Positions 1-6,361 of a stretch of DNA of 15,860 nt are shown piece after piece (position 1 is the stretch's first letter; each line of letters opens with the position of its first letter). Where the stretch lies: positions 1 through 15,860 of the forward strand of contig CAZFLM010000112.1 in NCBI GenBank assembly GCA_964519955.1, in the 5' to 3' direction. The notes beneath the pieces are model-generated. The model made no database searches. It was not told where the DNA came from and was given only the letters and a program-made list of their open reading frames with translations. The stretch comes from CAZFLM01 sp964519955 (GTDB taxonomy: Bacteria > Armatimonadota > Chthonomonadetes > Chthonomonadales > CAJBBX01). A program made the position numbers and the translations under genes.

Positions 1-551
1 ATCCTCACCGGCCCCGAAGGACCGGTGCGACGAGACGGACTCCGACAGCGCCTCGCAGTTGCAGGTCGAGTTTCAATCCTCACCGGCCCCGAAGGACCGG
101 TGCGACGTGGGCGTCGAGCGGTTTTTGTGCGGCTACCACTGCGAGTTTCAATCCTCACCGGCCCCGAAGGACCGGTGCGACATCTGGAGCATACAAAGCT
201 GAATGCACGCTGGAACAGTTTCAATCCTCACCGGCCCCGAAGGACCGGTGCGACATGCTGCAGGCCGTCCCTGCATGGCGCCCGAGAAAAGTTTCAATCC
301 TCACCGGCCCCGAAGGACCGGTGCGACCACGGTCGAACGCCAGTGGAGTCGGAGTGATCTCCACGTTTCAATCCTCACCGGCCCCGAAGGACCGGTGCGA
401 CGGGCTTCCACCTCGCGCACGCCGCTCTGGCTCGACTGGTTTCAATCCTCACCGGCCCCGAAGGACCGGTGCGACGGTGGCCGTTCGAGAGGCCGGTGAG
501 GAGTGGCTGGCTGCGTTTCAATCCTCACCGGCCCCGAAGGACCGGTGCGAC
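1..551 (-). CRISPR. Type I-C CRISPR array, truncated at the left edge
   Basis: There are eight 37-nt repeats, the first cut by the window edge, and seven spacers of 36-39 nt. Repeats lie at 1-31 (partial), 70-106, 145-181, 218-254, 291-327, 365-401, 439-475 and 515-551. Spacers lie at 32-69, 107-144, 182-217, 255-290, 328-364, 402-438 and 476-514. All repeats look identical: on the plus strand they start GTTTCAATCC and end GGTGCGAC. The minus-strand form ends in ATTGAAAC, the hallmark 3' end that supplies the crRNA 5' handle, so transcription runs leftwards, in line with the cas genes. The spacer at 476-514 is therefore leader-proximal and newest. The repeat transcript can fold into a 9-bp stem closed by UUCG. 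By eye no spacer matches the rest of the window. The array very probably continues left of position 1, since the leftmost visible repeat shows no decay. Confidence 0.98.
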
Positions 552-719
552 GGTCATCTCGCGCTCACAGCGCGGCCCCGATGATCGGTAACCGCCTCGC
601 TCCATGACCGCACTTCCGTTCGCTCTCCGCGCGGGTCGAGCGAGCCAGAGCCCCTCCCACGCTCGGAGCCTTGCGCGAACCTCACGCTCAAACCGCAAGC
701 GCTCCAGGTTCGCGCCACG
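552..719 (-). promoter_or_regulatory. CRISPR leader between cas2 and the array
   Basis: This 168-bp non-coding stretch lies between the cas2 stop codon and the first repeat, on the 5' side of the array in its minus-strand orientation. It therefore occupies the leader position, which in known systems carries the array promoter and the integration-guiding sites. Visible structure: a perfect dyad directly beside the repeat (CGCGCT-CAC-AGCGCG, 560-574), a second short dyad (CCGAT-G-ATCGG, 578-588) and a perfect 10-bp inverted repeat (GCGCGAACCT at 673-682 and AGGTTCGCGC at 706-715) close to cas2. I could not identify a convincing -35/-10 pair. That it is a leader is inferred from position and orientation. 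Confidence 0.8.
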
Positions 720-1010
720 CTACACCAGCAGCGGCTCGTCGAAATCCACATAGGTGTCGCGCCCATAGCTCTCCACCACGTCCTCGCGCCTGCCCACCAG
801 ACGGTAGATGCGCAGGCTGTCCTGGTCCTTGTCGACGATCTTCACCAGGCGGTCGCGAAGCCGCTGCAAGTCGGCCTCGCTCACGTCGCACTCGAACACG
901 GAGAGCTGCACCCGCTGGCCGAACCCCTGGCACGTCTTGGCCACCTTGCGCAGCCGCTTCCGCCCCGCCGAGTCCTCCGTGTTCACGTCGTAGGTCACCA
1001 GCAGGTTCAT
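720..1010 (-). CDS. cas2: CRISPR-associated endoribonuclease-fold protein Cas2
   Basis: This is the Cas2 subunit of the Cas1-Cas2 spacer integrase; known Cas2 dimers bridge two Cas1 dimers and set protospacer length. The 96-aa product has the usual Cas2 length. It opens MNLLVTYDVNT, a beta-strand ending in the conserved Asp (D8), followed by the ferredoxin-fold pattern with GQRVQLSVFECDVS at about 31-44, and ends with RIYRLVGRREDVVESYG at about 67-83. It is the last cas gene and starts 18 bp after the cas1 stop. A GGGAGAGG-like ribosome-binding stretch sits just upstream of the ATG. Its stop is 168 bp from the array. The family assignment is secure. Nuclease activity of I-C Cas2 proteins is variable and is not claimed here. 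Confidence 0.96.
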   Translation of the reverse strand: MNLLVTYDVNTEDSAGRKRLRKVAKTCQGFGQRVQLSVFECDVSEADLQRLRDRLVKIVDKDQDSLRIYRLVGRREDVVESYGRDTYVDFDEPLLV

Positions 1011-1028
1011 CGCGCGCCTCTCCCATTC

Positions 1029-2063
1029 CTACCGCACCACGTAGGGCGTGTACTCCTGCGTGTCGCCGCGTAGGTACCGCGCCAGGAGCCGGGCCTGCAG
1101 GTGCGGCACCAGCCCGCGCGGCGTCTTCGTCTTGAGGACGGCGTGCTCCACCTCCTCCTGCTTGTGCCGCTGGTACTCCGCCAGCACGATCTTGCGTCCC
1201 GCGTCGTTCAGCAGCACGCTGCCGCCCGGGCGTTCGTCGAAGTGCTCCGGCTGCACCTGGCGCCGATTGATGAGCGACAGCACCAGGCGGTCCACGAACG
1301 CCGCGCGGAACTCCTCCATCAGGTCGAGCGCCAGCGCATTCCGCCCCGGCCGCAGCGCGTGCAGGAAGCCGAACTGCGGGTCCAGTCCCACGCCCTCGCA
1401 CGCGCCCACGCAGTCGATCGCCAGCACCGAGTAGAGCAGCGACAGCATCGCGTTGGTGCGGTCGCGCGGAGGGCGGCGAGTGCGGTTGGCGAATGCGAAC
1501 TCCGACTTGGGCCGCGCGATGAGCCGCCCGAACACGTCGAAGTACGCCGCAGCCGCCTGCCCCTCCACCCCGCGCAGCACGTCCAGCGAGGCCGCCTCCG
1601 GCACGGCCGCCACCTGCCGGGCCATCGACTCGGCGGCGGCCTTCAGCGCCTCGCGATCCTCCTCCTTGGTCGCGTCCCTCGCGGCCCGCTGCAGCACGTA
1701 GCGCGAGTTGCGCACCTTGGCTGCCACGATAGGCTTCGCAACCGCCAGCGCTTTGGCAGGGTCGAGCGACGCCTCGTACTGCGCCCGGCGCAGCAGCACG
1801 TTGCCGCTGGTCGGCCCCACGATCCGTCCCTTGAACCGTCCGCGCCCATCCAGGAACGTGACGGACCGCCCGTCCTCGGCACACCGCATCAGCAGGGGCG
1901 CCGACACCGTGACGCCCGGGAACGTCACGATGGCGCCCAGATGCAGCAGCGGCACCTGGATGAGGCGCTTCCCCTCCGCATCCACGCGCAGGGTGTCGCC
2001 ATCCAGGTGCACGTAGGCCCCCGGCGTCATCGCGAAGAGCGTGTTCAGCAGAGCCTGCGCCAT
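1029..2063 (-). CDS. cas1: CRISPR integrase Cas1, subtype I-C
   Basis: Cas1 is the catalytic subunit of the spacer integrase, a metal-dependent enzyme that joins prespacer 3' ends into the leader-proximal repeat. The 344-aa product is full length for I-C Cas1. The N-terminal beta domain (about 1-95) is followed by an alpha-helical catalytic domain. Active-site candidates are visible: E167 in RGVEGQAAAAYF, H235 in GFLHALRPGR, and D247/E250 in ALDLMEEFR. The C-terminus carries LLARYLRGDTQEYTPYVVR, typical of the I-C group. The ATG lies 3 bp beyond the cas4 stop, and its Shine-Dalgarno GGAGGAG (2070-2076) sits just upstream of that stop, so the two genes are likely translationally coupled. The Cas4-Cas1 adjacency fits a joint role in prespacer trimming and PAM selection. 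Confidence 0.98.
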   Translation of the reverse strand: MAQALLNTLFAMTPGAYVHLDGDTLRVDAEGKRLIQVPLLHLGAIVTFPGVTVSAPLLMRCAEDGRSVTFLDGRGRFKGRIVGPTSGNVLLRRAQYEASLDPAKALAVAKPIVAAKVRNSRYVLQRAARDATKEEDREALKAAAESMARQVAAVPEAASLDVLRGVEGQAAAAYFDVFGRLIARPKSEFAFANRTRRPPRDRTNAMLSLLYSVLAIDCVGACEGVGLDPQFGFLHALRPGRNALALDLMEEFRAAFVDRLVLSLINRRQVQPEHFDERPGGSVLLNDAGRKIVLAEYQRHKQEEVEHAVLKTKTPRGLVPHLQARLLARYLRGDTQEYTPYVVR

Positions 2064-2066
2064 ACG

Positions 2067-2687
2067 CTACTCCTCCGTTCGGTACAGCTCGTCGGCCAGC
2101 CGCGCCAGCCTCGCGCGGGCCAGCACGTCCGGCACGCACGCGTTGATGAGCGAGCAGTTCGGGCAGCGGGCGTCGTTCGCCGGCGGCGGGGTGACGCCGG
2201 CCCGCATCAGCCCGCGGATCTCCACGACGGCGCGCTCCACCTCGCGCCGCATCTCCGCGGTGAACTCCACCAACCTGCGCCGCTTGGTGGCGATATGGAA
2301 GACGGCGCCGCGCGGCACGGCGACCTCCAGCATCTCCTCCAGGCACATCGCCTGGGCGCAGAGCTGGAGGTCATCGTGGGCGTGCTGGCGCCTGGGCCCG
2401 GACTTGTACTCCACGGGCACGGGCGCGCCGCCGGGCGGGAACTCGACGACATCAGCCCGCCCCTGCAGCCCCATCCGCTCGCTCCAGATAGGCATGGCGC
2501 GTTCGACCCGCACGCCCTCCTCGGTGCCCACGTCCGGCACGTCCACCCGCTCGTGGGCCTGGCTGCCGCGCAAAGTGAACACGTTCTCGTCGAACACCTG
2601 CTCGACATGGATGAGCATGCACTGCCTCGGGCAGTAGCTGTAGTGCTCGACGGCGGAGACGAGCACGATGTCGTCGTCGTTGGGCAT
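2067..2687 (-). CDS. cas4: Cas4, RecB-like iron-sulfur exonuclease
   Basis: Cas4 is an Fe-S cluster nuclease of the PD-(D/E)XK (RecB) fold. In I-C systems it works with Cas1-Cas2 to select PAM-bearing prespacers and trim them. The 206-aa product is the usual size. Cluster ligands are apparent: C19 (or C23) in YCPRQC near the N-terminus, and C175, C178 and C184 in RCPNCSLINACVP. Nuclease motifs are H45 in GSQAHERV, D79 in GRADVVEF, E93 and K95 in VEYKSG, and the following QLCAQA helix (about 108-113). The gene lies 6 bp after cas7 and 3 bp before cas1. All key residues are present, so it should be active. Confidence 0.96.
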   Translation of the reverse strand: MPNDDDIVLVSAVEHYSYCPRQCMLIHVEQVFDENVFTLRGSQAHERVDVPDVGTEEGVRVERAMPIWSERMGLQGRADVVEFPPGGAPVPVEYKSGPRRQHAHDDLQLCAQAMCLEEMLEVAVPRGAVFHIATKRRRLVEFTAEMRREVERAVVEIRGLMRAGVTPPPANDARCPNCSLINACVPDVLARARLARLADELYRTEE

Positions 2688-2693
2688 GGCAGA

Positions 2694-3674
2694 TCAGCAC
2701 ATCTCGGTGGCGCTGACGCCCGGCGGGAGGTTCTCTGCCCTGACGCACACGCTGTACTGGTCGAAGCAACGAGGCTGCCTGACCCCGAGCCTGAGACGGA
2801 TGCTGACAACTGCGCGGTCGAGCGGCATTATGTCTGTGTCAAGATCGAGAAGCTTGTGCGCGGGAGCAACGCCCAGTTGGCACTTCTCTGGGGTGTCCCC
2901 GACGTGCTTGAACACGACGAGCTTCCTGGTGCTCATGACGCCCTTGCTCGATGAGCGATCATGGTCGAACATGCCGCAGAGCGCCTCCCAGAGCATGCTG
3001 AGGTCCTCCTCGCTGAAGCCTGTCTGCGCCGCCAGCGGGGCGGAGATGAACCCCTTACAGGCGTACAAACCGTAGGGGATCAACGATTTGCGGCCCATGG
3101 TCCGTAGCTTGTCTTCCGGCTGTTCGCTCTCCCACGCCTCGTATGTAGCAGAAGACACACTGGCGGCCGCGGCGATCTTGTCGTCCGTCGTCGCCTGCCT
3201 GGTGAGCCCCTGATCAAGCGCGAGGATCGGATGGATGGATCGGGAGAAGGCAACCTGAACCGGTCCGCGCACCTGTCCCGCGTTCGGCCCGGTACTGAGA
3301 ACCGCCCCGAACGCCCTGACATCGAAGAACCGCTGGCACATCCACGCGCGGGCGGCAGCGGACTTCGCGGGAGTGGAGACGAACTTCCCCTTCTCAACAC
3401 GGGGCATGCCGCCAGTCGCCTCATGGGCACGCGCGATCTCCTTGTTGAGCGCGGAGGCGTGCTGCACGAAGATGGCAAAGGGGGGCCGGTTGCCTCCTGC
3501 AATCTGGACGTAGTTGCGTACTCTCCTCTTTAGCATTACGTCCGAAGCGAGGCCGTGGCCATCTTGCGGGTCCATGCGCGGAAGATTGCCTGCGTCCGGA
3601 TCGCCATTGGGGTTGCCATTCTCGCAGTCGAACAGCACCAGGAACTCGTACCGGTTCTGTATGGTTGGGCTCAT
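2694..3674 (-). CDS. cas7: Cas7 (Csd2), Cascade backbone subunit
   Basis: This is the crRNA-binding backbone protein of type I-C Cascade; several copies polymerise along the spacer part of the crRNA. The 326-aa product begins with the Csd2 signature: RYEFLVLFDCENGNPNGDPD at about 9-28, then LPRMDPQDGHGLASDVMLKRRVRNYV to about residue 56. Further family blocks are FFDVRAFGAVLS (117-128), GPVQVAFSRSIHPI (137-150), MGRKSLIPYGLYACKGF (193-209) and ALCGMFDHDRSSSKG (231-245). It is somewhat longer at the C-terminus than many Csd2 proteins. The ATG overlaps the cas8c stop by 4 bp (ATGA), and a GGAGGA ribosome-binding site sits 9 nt upstream, inside the end of cas8c. Confidence 0.97.
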   Translation of the reverse strand: MSPTIQNRYEFLVLFDCENGNPNGDPDAGNLPRMDPQDGHGLASDVMLKRRVRNYVQIAGGNRPPFAIFVQHASALNKEIARAHEATGGMPRVEKGKFVSTPAKSAAARAWMCQRFFDVRAFGAVLSTGPNAGQVRGPVQVAFSRSIHPILALDQGLTRQATTDDKIAAAASVSSATYEAWESEQPEDKLRTMGRKSLIPYGLYACKGFISAPLAAQTGFSEEDLSMLWEALCGMFDHDRSSSKGVMSTRKLVVFKHVGDTPEKCQLGVAPAHKLLDLDTDIMPLDRAVVSIRLRLGVRQPRCFDQYSVCVRAENLPPGVSATEMC

Positions 3675-4117
3675 GGTTCGATGTCCTCCGTCGTCGCGGC
3701 GGCGGGAGATGCCGCGTGTGCCTTCTTGGCGGCGGCAGCCTCCGCGATCTCCCTGTTGATGTCTGCAGTCTGATGCCAGAACCCGAGAGCGAAGAGCGCC
3801 TGGCCGTCCTGGTCCAGCGCTTGCGGATAGGATGCCGGGCCGTCTGCGTTCCTCCGGATGCCGTTGTGTGCTTCGGCAATCTGCGACTCGTAGAGGTGCG
3901 CGAGGCCGCCGCCGAGCTTCGAGAGGTGCGTGTGGGCGAGGCGAGACAGCTGCCCAAACACCCCAGAGGGATTGGATATGGCGCCACCGTAGTAGCGCTG
4001 GACGACGCCTGCGCCTACGTCACCCAGTGCGGCCCGCTGAAGCGCATCGTAGAGGGCCAGTAGCCGGCCGCAGTGATACTCAGGGCTCGGGTGCTCCGGA
4101 TCGAGTGCCGGGGTCAT
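3671..4117 (-). CDS. cas11c: Cas11c, small Cascade subunit from an internal start in cas8c
   Basis: In other type I-C systems the Cascade small subunit is made from an internal start within cas8c, and the sequence here supports the same. Codon 497 of cas8c is an ATG (4115-4117) preceded by GGAGAGGAG (4123-4131) with a 5-nt spacer, as good a ribosome-binding site as any in the operon. The product would be 148 aa and share the cas8c stop. It begins MTPALDPEHPSPEYHCGRLL, placing the start just before the conserved helical block (x-x-GRLLALYDALQRAALG, then YYGGAISNPSGVFGQLSRLAHTHLSKL), as in known Cas11c proteins. The last ~20 residues are Ala-rich and low in complexity. Expression as a separate protein is inferred, not shown. 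Confidence 0.8.
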   Translation of the reverse strand: MTPALDPEHPSPEYHCGRLLALYDALQRAALGDVGAGVVQRYYGGAISNPSGVFGQLSRLAHTHLSKLGGGLAHLYESQIAEAHNGIRRNADGPASYPQALDQDGQALFALGFWHQTADINREIAEAAAAKKAHAASPAAATTEDIEP

Positions 4118-5605
4118 GTGAACTCCTCTCCGTAGAAGGTGTGCCTTCGCGAGGGCTAGTCGGAGACGGGCACGGCCCCGCGCCCTCGCCGCCACCTCGT
4201 CGTCCATCAGTTCGCCGTTCACAACCGTCCTGCTATGTGCCTCCAGAGAGCGCCCAACCGCGGCTCCCGGAAGCGGGCCGCCCAGGAGCGCAGCGCGCCA
4301 CAGGGGTTGGCGCCACGCGCCGGCTGGACGCACCCACTTCGAGTAGTCCTGGTCCGGTTGCTTAGGCACGAGCGGCGCGGTCAGTACGCGTTCGAGGGCG
4401 GGCGATCGCCCCATGGTGCCGGACCACCGTACGAGGGACAGGTCGCTGAACCAACGGTCGGCCGCGTTCGCCAAGTCGAGCACCGAGCCCTCAATGAAGT
4501 CGCGGAGCATGACGCGACCTGCCGCCCCGGAGAGGGCCGCAGCGCAGAACCGGACGCCGACCAGCGGCACAGCGGCGTTACCAGATCGGATGCGGTCGAT
4601 GGCACGGCGGAGTCGGGCCTCCGCAAGGACCCGATCCTGCTCATCGTCGTCAGGAGGCACGTCCCGCGTAACTGGTCCGCCGAAGACCATGCCTATGAGG
4701 TCGTTCGCCTGTTCGACCTCAGTGCGTGGCTCGGCCTCGCCCGTGTACCAGTAAGCGAACCGGGCTCCGCCGAGCCTCGAAAAGTCACGGGCCAGTTGCC
4801 TCGGCTCGCTGGGCTTCGGGCGTCTCCAAGCGAAAAGCACGCTGTTCTCAACGAGATGGTCGAGCGCACTCATCACTGCCACTGCGGTCTCTTCATCCGA
4901 CGCGGCATTCCGAGCCTGGCTGAGTCCGTACGATTCGTACGCCTCCTTGTCGAAGGTGATCAGGGGCGCATGCGGCTGGCTGAGCCCTACGCCTGACAGG
5001 TTCTTGAGCTTGGGGTATGTCGTGATCGGCTGGACGGGCTCTCCCGTTACGAACGACACCATCTCTCCACCGTCGGTTGCCTCGCCTCTGAGCGACTGGC
5101 GGAACGTGTCCCACCAAGCGTGCCAGCACGAGTCCTCAACGGGGAACCTCGTGCCCAACCGAACCGTCGCCAGGTCAGTCGGTCTTGGGGCGGGCCTCAT
5201 ATTGCTGATCTGGGCTAGGCACGTTTCGGACGTGTTGGCCCTGGCGATCGTCTCGGCAAGCATCGAAAGCGATCCGTCGTCAGAGCCGGCCAGGTCCAGC
5301 ATCCAGCAGAGCGTCTGTCGGCGTCCCCGCTCCGTCTCGCTGTCGTCACCCTTAGCCCATCCCAGGAAAGTCCCGAGTGGCGCGACCAGGAAATGTGATG
5401 CCTGCCCGCGCTGAGCGCCGAGCCGCCGTAGTTCCGGGAAGGATAGGTCCGGTGCCGCAGCGAACTCCCTGTCCGACGGCACCAGCCGGGCGAACGTGCT
5501 CCCGCCAGGGTCGAACTCCAGCACCCACTTGACCTGCTTCTTCGCGTAGCCGGGCTTGCTGGCCAGCCCGCGATCCTCTGCATACCTCAAGAGGGCCTGG
5601 ATCAT
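3671..5605 (-). CDS. cas8c: Cas8c (Csd1), Cascade large subunit
   Basis: Cas8c is the large subunit of type I-C Cascade; by family knowledge it recognises the PAM and recruits Cas3. The 644-aa product is full length for the family. Identification rests on position between cas5 and cas7, on length, and on Csd1-like blocks: the N-terminal KQVKWVLEFDPGG (about 23-35), FVTGEPVQPITTYPKLKNLSGVGLSQPHAPLITFDKEAYESYG in the first half, and the C-terminal EYHCGRLLALYDALQRAALG (about 508-527). Both ends use 4-bp ATGA overlaps, with cas5 upstream and cas7 downstream, implying coupled translation. A strong internal Shine-Dalgarno and ATG at codon 497 separates off the C-terminal 148 residues as a likely independent Cas11c product, annotated separately. 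Confidence 0.95.
   Translation of the reverse strand: MIQALLRYAEDRGLASKPGYAKKQVKWVLEFDPGGSTFARLVPSDREFAAAPDLSFPELRRLGAQRGQASHFLVAPLGTFLGWAKGDDSETERGRRQTLCWMLDLAGSDDGSLSMLAETIARANTSETCLAQISNMRPAPRPTDLATVRLGTRFPVEDSCWHAWWDTFRQSLRGEATDGGEMVSFVTGEPVQPITTYPKLKNLSGVGLSQPHAPLITFDKEAYESYGLSQARNAASDEETAVAVMSALDHLVENSVLFAWRRPKPSEPRQLARDFSRLGGARFAYWYTGEAEPRTEVEQANDLIGMVFGGPVTRDVPPDDDEQDRVLAEARLRRAIDRIRSGNAAVPLVGVRFCAAALSGAAGRVMLRDFIEGSVLDLANAADRWFSDLSLVRWSGTMGRSPALERVLTAPLVPKQPDQDYSKWVRPAGAWRQPLWRAALLGGPLPGAAVGRSLEAHSRTVVNGELMDDEVAARARGRARLRLALAKAHLLRRGVHMTPALDPEHPSPEYHCGRLLALYDALQRAALGDVGAGVVQRYYGGAISNPSGVFGQLSRLAHTHLSKLGGGLAHLYESQIAEAHNGIRRNADGPASYPQALDQDGQALFALGFWHQTADINREIAEAAAAKKAHAASPAAATTEDIEP
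4123..4131 (-). promoter_or_regulatory. Internal Shine-Dalgarno for cas11c
   Basis: On the minus strand this reads GGAGAGGAG, followed by TTCAC and the ATG at 4117-4115, inside the cas8c frame. It decides the proposed cas11c start. The two codons before the ATG (Val-His) are not constrained to create such a site, which argues for selection on the ribosome-binding sequence. Confidence 0.75.
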
Positions 5606-6330
5606 CGCGCAGCCCCTTTCCTCACTAGGGCGCTGCTGTAGTGGGGCACATCGAGGACGCCCCGCACTAACTGCGCATGGAAGACGGAGACCCGGGCTCG
5701 ATCAGTACTGACGCCTGCCCGCGACAAATCGAACGCGTCGTAGAGCATCCAGCCGGCATCGATATCTCCCTGCCAGACCGGTCTTGGGCCAGCCGCCCGC
5801 GACCACCAAGCAGGGAACTCCCGACATCCCAAGCACGGTTGAGTGAAGTGCTGTCCGCGCACCAGACGGCGCGCAAACTGATCGTCGTAGGCTGCGGTGA
5901 GCTTTGGAGCACCGTCCCACGCTTCAACGTGCGCCGTCAGGCGGTAGTGCACGTCGCGCAGAGCCATCGTCTGACGCTGAGTTCGGCCGCGCTGGTCGTC
6001 CTTCTTGCCCCAGTAGTAGGGATCGGCGTCTGCGATGATCGGCCGGGCCTTCGACGGGTCCTCCATCCAGTGCTGGACCTCGCTCTCCCTCGGGCCCTTC
6101 TCCTTGACCTCGTTCCGCATGAGAGCGATGTAGGCCGGCTCGGCAAGGACCTCAATCCGGTCGATCTGCCACCGGAACTCGTGCCGGTTGACGAAGATCG
6201 CGTCGAATATGCCCCGCGCTGCAGATGGCGTGATGAAGGGATAGCTCCAGCGCTCCACCTTCATCGGTGACGTGAAGCATGCGAACTCTCCCCACACCTC
6301 GATGGTGTGCGGGCTTCCGCGGCTGCTCAT
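5602..6330 (-). CDS. cas5: Cas5 (Cas5d), crRNA-processing endoribonuclease of type I-C
   Basis: Type I-C lacks Cas6. Cas5d cleaves the pre-crRNA at the base of the repeat hairpin and stays bound to the 5' handle, capping the Cas7 backbone. The 242-aa product shows the family blocks EVWGEFACFTSPMKVERWSY (11-30), ITPSAARGIFDAIF (33-46), QRQTMALRDVHYRL (118-131) and RGQHFTQPCLGCREFPAWW (158-176). I could not confidently map the catalytic residues from characterised Cas5d proteins by eye. The start codon has a strong AGGAGGAGG ribosome-binding site about 3 nt upstream (6334-6343). The gene begins 31 bp after the cas3 stop and overlaps cas8c by 4 bp. No cas6 gene is present in the window, consistent with this role. 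Confidence 0.96.
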   Translation of the reverse strand: MSSRGSPHTIEVWGEFACFTSPMKVERWSYPFITPSAARGIFDAIFVNRHEFRWQIDRIEVLAEPAYIALMRNEVKEKGPRESEVQHWMEDPSKARPIIADADPYYWGKKDDQRGRTQRQTMALRDVHYRLTAHVEAWDGAPKLTAAYDDQFARRLVRGQHFTQPCLGCREFPAWWSRAAGPRPVWQGDIDAGWMLYDAFDLSRAGVSTDRARVSVFHAQLVRGVLDVPHYSSALVRKGAAR

Positions 6331-6361
6331 TGGCCTCCTCCTAGAAGTTGGTAACAGCGTC

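Noticed and set aside
1..551. Self-targeting spacers against this window
   Set aside because: Reading the seven spacers against the rest of the sequence by eye showed no match; a genome-wide search would be needed for a firm answer.
25..584. Open reading frames across the repeat-spacer region
   Set aside because: They simply translate the CRISPR repeat in several frames, with the same short peptide recurring at the repeat period.
688..2346. A 552-codon minus-strand frame over cas2, cas1 and part of cas4
   Set aside because: It is in a different frame from three genes with clear family motifs and its Arg/Gly/Ala-rich product is typical of GC-rich shadow frames.
1101..2954. A 617-codon plus-strand frame opposite cas1, cas4 and cas7
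   Set aside because: It is antisense to well-identified genes, with low-complexity His/Arg/Leu composition and no recognisable domain.
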